Source: Channallabes apus (taxonomy: Eukaryota; Chordata; Actinopteri; Siluriformes; Clariidae). From it: DNA of 64,000 nucleotides. The translations under genes were made by a program, and so were the position numbers. Location of the stretch: assembly GCA_030522415.1 (NCBI GenBank), contig CM060107.1, positions 26,720,571-26,784,570 on the forward strand. The letters are read 5' to 3'. The notes under the pieces are model-generated. The model worked only from the letters and a program-made list of their open reading frames with translations. It made no database searches and was not told the origin of the DNA. This document shows, in pieces, positions 57,242 through 64,000 of the stretch (positions are counted from its first letter, which is position 1; each line of letters opens with the position of its first letter).

Positions 57242-59460
57242 AAAATAAAATTGCGTTGAATGTTCCCTGGTGCTTTGCGTCCATAATGGGTACTCTGGTC
57301 TGTGACTAGACAGCCCAATACACAACAAGCTGGGATGCGGTGTGTGTTCTGATACCTTTCTGTCAGAGCCACTGTTAACTTTTTAAACAGTTTGTGCTAC
57401 AGTAGCTATTCTGAACTGGGGTGCCACGTATCAAGACTTTTGACTCCTGACTCTATTGCTGGTTTAGCTGATTCAGCCCTTCCTTGGGCCGCTTGATACT
57501 GTAGGTTGCACTGTCCCATTTATCTAGCCATCTTAATATAAAATCACTCAGATCTATTCGCTTGCCCATTTTTCTTGTTTCCAACACATGTACTTTATCC
57601 CACACCTTTACATGTCCTGAGGTAACGAGATAACCAATGCTATTCATATCAGCGGGCAGTTTACGTATAAGTTTATTTGTCTTACAGTGGACAATTTTTT
57701 ATGTATCAGCATCTATAGTAGGGACAGTACAATGTATGAATACAAAAGAAAAAGAAAGAAATACAATAGTTACACTTTTAAATGAATTGCACTAGGTGAT
57801 ATTGCAGAGTTTGAAATGGTGTTATTGCAAAGTTGCTATTGCAAAAAAAATTAAGACATAACAACAGTATAGACTGGTTCACTGGGAGCAGCTCTGATTG
57901 TACAGTCTTATAGCAGCAGGGAGAAAAGACCTTCAATATCGCTCCTTCAGACACTTACAGGATGTCTGTCTCTAAAGGAGCTGCTCAGAGATGAAACTGT
58001 GTCATACAGGCATTGAGAGACATTCTCCAGCAATGACGATAGCTTAACTACCATCCTCCTTTCTCCCATCTCCTGTACAGTGTCCAGGGGAATCCTCAGA
58101 ATTCAGCTGGCCTTCTTTATCAGCTTCCTTCTGTCAGTTACTGTTATGGCTGATCAGTGTATATATCCTGCCCTTCTTGGCATGATAAAGATTAAACTAG
58201 ATGAACTCCATTCTACTAGATGAGCCCCGTATGCCCATACTCACTTTTCATAAGATTGTTTTCTCTTTGCAGGAAACCAAAAGGCGACAGCTGGCAGAAG
58301 CTGCAGAGAAACGTCATAAAGAGGTAACAGCCTTATTCCTGATTCCAGTTTATAACAGCAAAAGCAGATTACTTTCAGCTCTGTGACTAGTTGCAAACAA
58401 CAGACAGGGTGTTTATAAATCTCTACAACCCCAGTGATTCCTCTCCTGCTGATTCTTGCAGTCTCCTGTCATTTTCCATTCGTGTTTTTTTTAAATAGCT
58501 TCTCAGCTGATTCTGTTGATTCTCTAAATAGCTCTCATTTATTCATTAAACCCATTCCTTCTGACATCTGGTTTCATTTGGAACCATTACTGGTCATATA
58601 ACCACATTGTAGTGAATGTGTTTTAAGAATGAAGGAGGATCAAACCTGCACCCTCATTTCTTTCTTGACGCCCTTTTGACATATAAAACATCATATCAGG
58701 TTATTCCATCTATCACATTTTATTAGAAGGCTTGAAATAAATTTTGGTTTGCCCCTCATATACACTGTGGGCCCTTTAGAGATGTTCATCAGCACGTGCC
58801 GCTCGTCGAGCTGCTAAAGCAGCCCGGTAAGTAAAGTGCCATTTTGTTTTGTTTCCCCCATCTCCACACTTTGATCTCTGTGCATTCAGGCTGCGTGACA
58901 GTGCTGCGATTTTTCTGTAGCGTCTAATTTGAAGTGAAGATGAATAATAATAGTAACATATTTTAACTACACAGATTTGAAAACTCAAGTGTTTCTTCAC
59001 ACAAAAACCGAATGCTCTCCTTAATCCCACGTGCCATCCCACGTTCTCAGCATGCTTCTGATGAGCACAGTACACTCAAGCACCAGCTTGTATAACATAC
59101 TGATTTACCCTTTTTTTTTTTCTTTTTTTTTAAAGCGGTTGTATGCATAGGACACAGAACTGGTTTTGAGGGAAAAGGTTTCCTGAGGTTTCTCACTATA
59201 TAAGATGTGTGATTGTTCTCGCTTTTGTTGCTTTTGTTGCTTAGAGCACACACAGGGGTGTCAAAAACCCAGAAGCAGTGGAAAGAAAAAAAAAGAAACA
59301 AGAGGAGATTGAAAAGCAGGCGATGAGCACATCACCATCGGGGGGCGGTGGACTTAGGGTAAATGTGAAATGACATTAAGGCTGAACAAGCTGTGTAGTT
59401 AAGCTCAATTGCTCATTATTCTCTTTGTTTATTGTCTCTTCATAGTGGCAGGTTGGCTAG
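55946..59460 (+). CDS. svip: svip, small VCP/p97-interacting protein (4 coding exons)
   Basis: Svip is a small lipid-anchored inhibitor of ER-associated degradation that binds the AAA ATPase VCP/p97 and derlin at the ER membrane. Exons 55946-56008, 58273-58323, 59245-59358 and 59446-59460 all join in phase 0 and give 80 aa (human 77). The start MGMCLPC supplies Gly2 for myristoylation and Cys4/Cys7 as likely palmitoylation sites. RRQLAEAAEKR fits the VCP-interacting motif R-x5-AA-x2-R. A Lys/Glu-rich helix (VERKKKKQEEIEKQAM) and the C-terminal GGLRWQVG follow. The residues I recall for human SVIP agree throughout. Confidence 0.95.
57187..57238. repeat. (TG)(TA)n microsatellite
   Basis: A short TG run followed by about 20 TA units, in svip intron 1. 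Confidence 0.9.
57880..58130 (-). pseudogene. LINE-like ORF2 C-terminal remnant
   Basis: The minus strand reads IPLDTVQEMGERRMVVKLSS, then LLENVSQCLYDTVSSL and SSFRDRH with stops between blocks. The layout resembles the very C-terminal end of fish non-LTR retrotransposon proteins. The family is not assigned. Confidence 0.5.
58273..58323 (+). CDS. svip: svip exon 2, VCP-interacting motif
   Basis: 17 codons, ETKRRQLAEAAEKRHKE, between TTTGCAG| and |GTAACAG. Holds the whole p97-binding helix. Confidence 0.95.
59245..59358 (+). CDS. svip: svip exon 3
   Basis: 38 codons between TTGCTTAG| and AGG|GTAAAT. STHRGVKNPEAVERKKKKQE is followed by EIEKQAMSTSPSGGGGLR. Confidence 0.93.
59446..59460 (+). 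CDS. svip: svip exon 4 (coding part)
   Basis: Four codons, WQVG, then TAG, after the acceptor CTTCATAG|. The rest of this exon is 3'UTR. Confidence 0.9.
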   Translation, partial: WQVG

Positions 59461-60480
59461 CACAAGATGGGAGAAGAAGATGAAGACAACCGGTGTGTCA
59501 ACTTCGCAGCTCAGCCCACATGAGTGGTGTTAATCATCCAATGTGGAGGGTGTTTTTTTTTCCCCCATTGTTTTTCTTTTTAAATCCTAAGTCTTTTGGT
59601 TAGGTCGCTTCCTACAAAGGACATCTGACAGGATGGAGCTCCTTGGTGATCACGCCTACTTTATCATGCTGATCGTCACGTGCCAACACTGACATAAACA
59701 AAGCAGCGATGTGTCTTTCAGTCCACTCATGTGTGTATCACTACTGAGAGATATACTGTAGCAAGGTCACTGCTCATCCAAGGAGGAGCTAATGTCAAAG
59801 GGTCCTTTCTTTTTAAATAGAGTGTAAATGGTTTAGATGAGTGTAGCACTAAATCACATTCATATCACATTTTTGTAATGCCGTTCTGGCACTGGCACAT
59901 CCAGTTAGCCACACTCATATATTTTAAGGTTAAGCTATAGGCTCTGCTGTGTTTTGGTTAGAGGACTGTAGTGCAATATACATTTATTTGTTTAGTACAA
60001 AAATGGATTGAACAGAAAGTTGAAGCTAAGAAGGAGTGCTGGTCATTTGAATAATTTTCCATTACAAACCCATCAACAGAATAGTAATAATATTGAATGT
60101 TTTTATTTAATTATACAGTGCTAATGGTTAATGAAGATCACTGCTTGGTTACTCTTGTGTTGTGTTGATTTACTCAGATGCAGGGCAGCTTACTATAAAG
60201 TAACAACCATAGTGTCAGCTCTCTAGTGTTACAGTTTAGCTTACTCAGCTATAGAGCTCCTCTCATCTATTACACTTTTACTGTGTCATTGCGTACCAGA
60301 CAGAGAACTGAGCTGTAGTTTTTATACGGACTTGAGGGTTTTAAAGAAAGGCTTACGAAATATATTTGTTACCAAAGCACAATGTGCTTGGTACCCTGAA
60401 ATCCTGGCCCTCGCCTCCTGAAGGGTATAAGGCTGCTTTGTTAGTTTGATGGCATGAATAAATTCTTAAACTTAATATCT
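59461..60480 (+). terminator. svip: svip 3'UTR with polyadenylation signal
   Basis: AATAAA is at 60457-60462, about 1 kb after the stop codon, with T-rich sequence downstream. No nearer canonical signal was noticed, so a long 3'UTR is inferred. Confidence 0.6.
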
Positions 60481-60519
60481 GGTTCTGATTTAATATTTCT
60501 GTACGGACACCCACACACA

Positions 60520-60865
60520 TACACTACCACTCAAAATTTTGGGATCGCTTGCAAATATCTGTTTTTGTTTGGCTCTCTTGAAGACCATCACAGGAAGGTA
60601 AGATCAGCACTTACTGTACCTCTGCTGCAGAGGAGTTACAGTACCAGCCTCAAAAATCACCAATTAACAGCAACTTAGATTACAGCCATTATAAAGGCTT
60701 TAAAGATCATAGTACTGTAGCAGACACATCTCAATATCAACTGTTCAAAGGAGATTATTGTATATTTTGGACGCCTTCAGCATTGTTTTACAGTGTAGAA
60801 AGAAATAAAAATCACAACCGACCTTGAAGTTAGAGAGTGATCCCAAACTTTTGAGCAGTAGTGTA
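60520..60865. mobile_element. Tc1-type non-autonomous repeat with three pentamer insertions
   Basis: The ends ACACTACCACTCAAAATTTT and CAAACTTTTGAGCAGTAGTG are inverted, with TA borders. Compared with its relative at 48.14-48.41 kb it carries CTGTA (60616), CAGTA (60640) and CTGTA (60708) as extra 5-bp blocks, each next to a TA. Confidence 0.8.
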
Positions 60866-60869
60866 CTAG

Positions 60870-61365
60870 AAACACAGCAAAAAATTACTCAACTAAGAGT
60901 AACCTGATGAAAAACTAATTGAATAATTACAAATTACTTTTTTTTTTTAAAAATCAGTGCTGTAGTGCAGGGTATATGCAGGTATCCAGTGTGTACAGGC
61001 ATACACACTCATATTTTGAGAGTTAGGAGATTAGAACAGTGGATGATGTCTCCTTTGATTGGTCACTATAAATGTCCACAGGCTGCTCCCTCTGACCCCT
61101 TGTTCAGTGGCAGAAGGGTCAATCAGACATAGATGATAACATCTATTTCATCAGTCTTCTTACACATTAATGTCTTTCAACAATCCCATTTTAATATGGT
61201 TTAAAAGTAATTTGGTTTAGTACATGCACACAATAATATTATGTCCCTTGTGACACAAAGCAAAATGTGTCCATTTCTGGAAATTAAAATATACAAATAA
61301 ACAGGGAAGGTGAAGCTATCCAAGCAAAAATCAGCTCACACACATGAACTTTCTCTTTCTAGGGT
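60870..61365. other. Intergenic, nothing recognised
   Basis: AT-rich. The five bases before the LTR (61361-61365) are TAGGG, one side of a possible target duplication whose partner lies outside the window. Confidence 0.35.
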
Positions 61366-62011
61366 GTTACGACTGTCTAGGGGACTGTGTCGTAGCAAAA
61401 AGGTGAGTGAAGGAGTCTCACTACCAAAGAGGTTAGGAAATTGTATTTCTTTTTATTTCTAGGCAAAAAAAGATAAGGGTTACGAACTTCAGAGGTTGAC
61501 CAGGCCAAAATAATAAACAAAATGGTCTTCTTTTAAGAAGAACTAGATTCCTAAGTCAAAAGAAAATAAAACAAGATACATAAGGCTTCTCTAACTCCCT
61601 AACCAAAAACAGAGTACAAAATATATACAACAAAAGAAATGGCATCAACCTCCTACTGCCCTTAATATGATGAAAGTATTTACAGTATTTACAACAATAT
61701 GAATCGATGGCTAACAAATGAAAAACAGAATCCAAACTCGTATTCAAAAACAGGCTTAAGGTCACATCAACAGTCAGACTAACAATTCTCTCTAGTAAGA
61801 AACTCGAATATACAAAGACCAATTTGAACAAAGAGACACACAGTGGCACCAAAGGCATCTGAAAGGAGTTTGGGGTGGTCCTTTTATTCTGGTTGGTTGA
61901 GGAGATGAGCCAACCGCAGCATCCGGTGAATTACCTGGAGGAACACTCACCTGAAAGGCAAGCAAGTACCCAGAAAGAACAGCAGAGGGCAGAATAACAA
62001 ACTCCTAACAC
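61366..62011 (-). repeat. 3' LTR of the Gmr1-like element
   Basis: 646 bp from TGTTAGGAG (62011 on the minus strand) to GTAACA (61366), i.e. TG...CA with 5-bp inverted ends. The GGATGGGGG polypurine tract sits immediately upstream. Boundaries are inferred from these signals, since the partner LTR is not visible. Confidence 0.75.
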
Positions 62012-62046
62012 CCCCATCCATAAAATAAAACATTATGTTTTAAATG

Positions 62047-64000
62047 CTAATTAACACGGGACAGAGAATCAGCAATCACATTGTCTGTACCCTTTTTATG
62101 ACAAATTTTCAAATTGTAACCTTGACAAATTAATGACCAGCGCATGAGACGATGGTTGGTATTGGACATGCGTTGGAGAAATATCAATGGATTATGGTCG
62201 GTGTAAACATTGACAGGTTGTACAGTGGAACCAATCTACACTTCAAAATGTTGCAAAGCAAAAATTAATGCAAGGGTTTCCTTTTCGATGGTACTATAGT
62301 TTAATTGATGTTTCAGGAACTTTTTTGAAAAAAAAAAACTGATAGGATGATTTAAACCATCATTCCCGACCTGTAATAGTACAGCACCAGCACCGCTACC
62401 ACTAGCATCAACTTCCAAAAAAAATGGCTTTTCAAAATCAGGGGCAACAAGCACATGGTTTGTACACAGCAACAACTTTAGAGCATTAAATGCAGATTCA
62501 CATTCAGCGGACCATTTAAATGTGACTGCTTTTCGGAGCAGTCCTGTTAGAGGACCGGCAACTACAGAGAAATTCCTACAGAAACAGTGATAATACCCGA
62601 TCATTCCAAGAAATCGTCGCAGCTCTCTTTGGTTCTGTGGAACTGGTAAATGAAGGATTGTGTCAACCTTCGAATTCAAAGGACGAACTTTACCACTTCC
62701 GACCTCTTTACCCAAATATGTGACAGTAGCACATCCAAATTCACACTTAGCCAAGTTCAGAGTAAGGTTAGCAGCTTTAAGTCGCTCAAAGACTCCACGC
62801 AAGGTTTCAAGATGATCTTTCCATGTATTATCATAACACACAACATCGTCTAAGTAAGCCTCACAATTAGACATGTTAGACAACACGATAGACATAAGTC
62901 GTGGAAAAGTGGCACCCGAATTTCGAAGTCCGAAAGGCATAACCCGATATTGTAGGAACACATCAGGGGTGGCAAACGCAGAAATCTCAAATGCACGCGA
63001 TTAAAGGGGCACCTGCCAATATCCTTTTAGCAAGTCGAGTTTCGTTACAAATTTTGCGTTCCCAACCCGGTCGACACAATCTTCCATGCGTGGTATGGGA
63101 AAAGAATCAGCTTTTGTAACTAAATTTACTTTCCTGTAATCTGTACAAAATCGTGACGACCAGTCAGATTTGGGCACGATAAGACATGGAGAACACCAGG
63201 GACTAGAACTCGGGACAGCCAACTCATGTTCAAGTAAATACTGTGTTTCTTGTTTCATAAGTTCTCTCTTAACTGGATTTACCCGATAAGCATTTTGCTT
63301 AATAGGCGCATGTGAACTGACATCAATGTCGTGCATTAACACTTGTGTCATTGAAGGAAAATCACCAAACAAGGTTGGATAACTCTGAATCAAGTTTCTA
63401 ATATCAGCTTGGTTGGAAATTGATAAATGAGATAACTTGGAAGAAAGATTCAACAAAGTTTCTGAGTTAGACAAACGGGCAGTAGTGAACATGGCGCTAT
63501 TCATCATCAAATCATCATTTTCTGGCGAGTATTCGGCAAGGGACGCCACTGCTGCTGCAACAGTGACAACAGGACGCTTCTCCACAGAATCGTGACGGGT
63601 CACATATGCTTTGAGCATATTTTCATGACAGACACGCGACTTCTTCCTACGTTCAGGAGTGGAAACAACATAATTAATATCACTCAATTTTTCACTAATT
63701 TCATAGGGACCAGTGAATTTAGCTTTCAGTACTGCACCAGGCACAGGTAGTAAGATTAAAACTTTATCTCCGACACAAAATGAACGTTGGACAGCTTTTT
63801 GATCATAACGACATTTCATTTGTTCTTGTGCCGAGTCAAGCGATCGTTTTGCCAGTTTCCACATTTCGTGTAGCTTTTCGCGGAAAGAACTAATATATTC
63901 TGGGACGTTTTTCACGGGGGCTTGGTGAGTAAGGGACAACATTTGCTCCTGCAAAATTTTCAAAGGACCGCGCACTGTGTGTCCGAAGATCAGCTCTGAC
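62047..64000 (-). pseudogene. Gmr1-like pol (integrase C-term, RT, RNase H) with two in-frame stops
   Basis: One continuous minus-strand frame runs from the window edge to TAG at 62049-62047. It is broken only by TAA at 63003-63001 and TAG at 62238-62236. In order: end of the integrase core (ELIFGHTVRGP), a basic region, a GPY-type module (KFTGPYEISEKL), a spacer, the RT fingers (WCSPCLIVPKSDWSSRFCTD), LDLLKGYWQVPL, the YLDD box (62856-62845) and RNase H (VDASGSGAGAV, STIEKETLALIFAL). The final DHNPL and ADSLSR motifs lie after the second stop. Otherwise undecayed, hence a young insertion. Confidence 0.88.

Larger units (their letters stand above)
56318..58170. mobile_element. CATAACATTA-family element broken up inside svip intron 1
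   Basis: The left end AATCAGCCAAAACATTAAAA (about 56314) and body pieces follow to about 56790. A second part is at 57280-57650 (GTGTGTTCTGATACCTTTCT and GCTACAGTAGCTATTC). The right end GTTATGGCTGATCAGTGTA is at 58143-58161. Between them lie a (TA)n tract and a retroelement fragment, so the copy was interrupted by later insertions. Confidence 0.55.
61366..64000 (-). mobile_element. Gmr1-like LTR retrotransposon, 3' part (continues beyond window)
   Basis: The 3' LTR is preceded on the minus strand by a polypurine tract (GGATGGGGG) and by pol. The pol order read here is integrase end, then RT, then RNase H. That is unlike ordinary Ty3/gypsy elements (RT first) and is the defining feature of Gmr1-like elements. 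gag, protease, most of integrase and the 5' LTR lie beyond 64000. Confidence 0.85.

Noticed and set aside
58776..58830. Possible extra svip exon (Arg/Ala-rich stretch followed by GTAAGT)
   Set aside because: svip exons 2 and 3 already join in phase and match the known protein. Inclusion would insert residues not seen in the family.
1..64000. CRISPR arrays, prokaryotic operons, rRNA
   Set aside because: None seen; the content is that of a vertebrate nuclear genome.

Overview
This window is nuclear DNA from a ray-finned fish. The evidence is intron-split vertebrate genes with consensus splice sites, and a repeat load typical of teleosts: Tc1-like, hAT-like and mariner elements, tRNA-derived SINEs, a V-SINE-like tail, a DIRS retrotransposon and a Gmr1-type LTR element. 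The SINE mix suggests an ostariophysan (catfish or characin-like), but that is only an inference.

Three protein-coding genes can be rebuilt with every splice phase consistent. (1) ano3 (anoctamin-3), minus strand: seven coding exons from 28146 down to 2370 encode the cytosolic N-terminal part; later exons lie beyond position 1. Intron 1 is about 18.4 kb and carries a 4-kb DIRS element. (2) A minus-strand gene (49246-45856, three coding exons, 492 aa) that joins a retrotransposon gag capsid / SCAN-like domain to six zinc fingers. (3) svip (small VCP-interacting protein), plus strand, 55946-59460, four coding exons, 80 aa, with a polyadenylation signal near 60457. ano3 and svip are arranged head to head, as in human 11p14.

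Most of the rest is transposon debris. 0.6-1.4 kb: old Tc1 remnant. 6.0-6.6, 29.6-29.9, 31.9-32.7, 38.4-38.7 and 56.3-58.2 kb: one inverted-repeat DNA-transposon family. 13.1-13.5 kb: palindromic Tc1-type MITE. 18.5-22.5 kb: DIRS element. 39.5-45.7 kb: a nest of DNA transposons including two Tc1-like families and a hAT-like element. 52.3-53.9 kb: second copy of the Tc1-like element at 41.3-42.9 kb. 61.4-64.0 kb: 3' end of a Gmr1-like LTR retrotransposon running off the window edge.

The most striking global signal is the 7-mer TACAGTA/TACTGTA. I counted roughly 80 occurrences by eye where base composition predicts about 13. Sister repeat copies differ by exact 5-bp CAGTA/CTGTA insertions at TA sites, the footprint known for excision of Tc1-type transposons. 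One such pentamer has broken the transposase of a Tc1-like element in this window. The second main finding is the gag/SCAN-like zinc-finger gene lying about 12 kb from a Gmr1-like element, the retrotransposon group from which SCAN domains are thought to derive.
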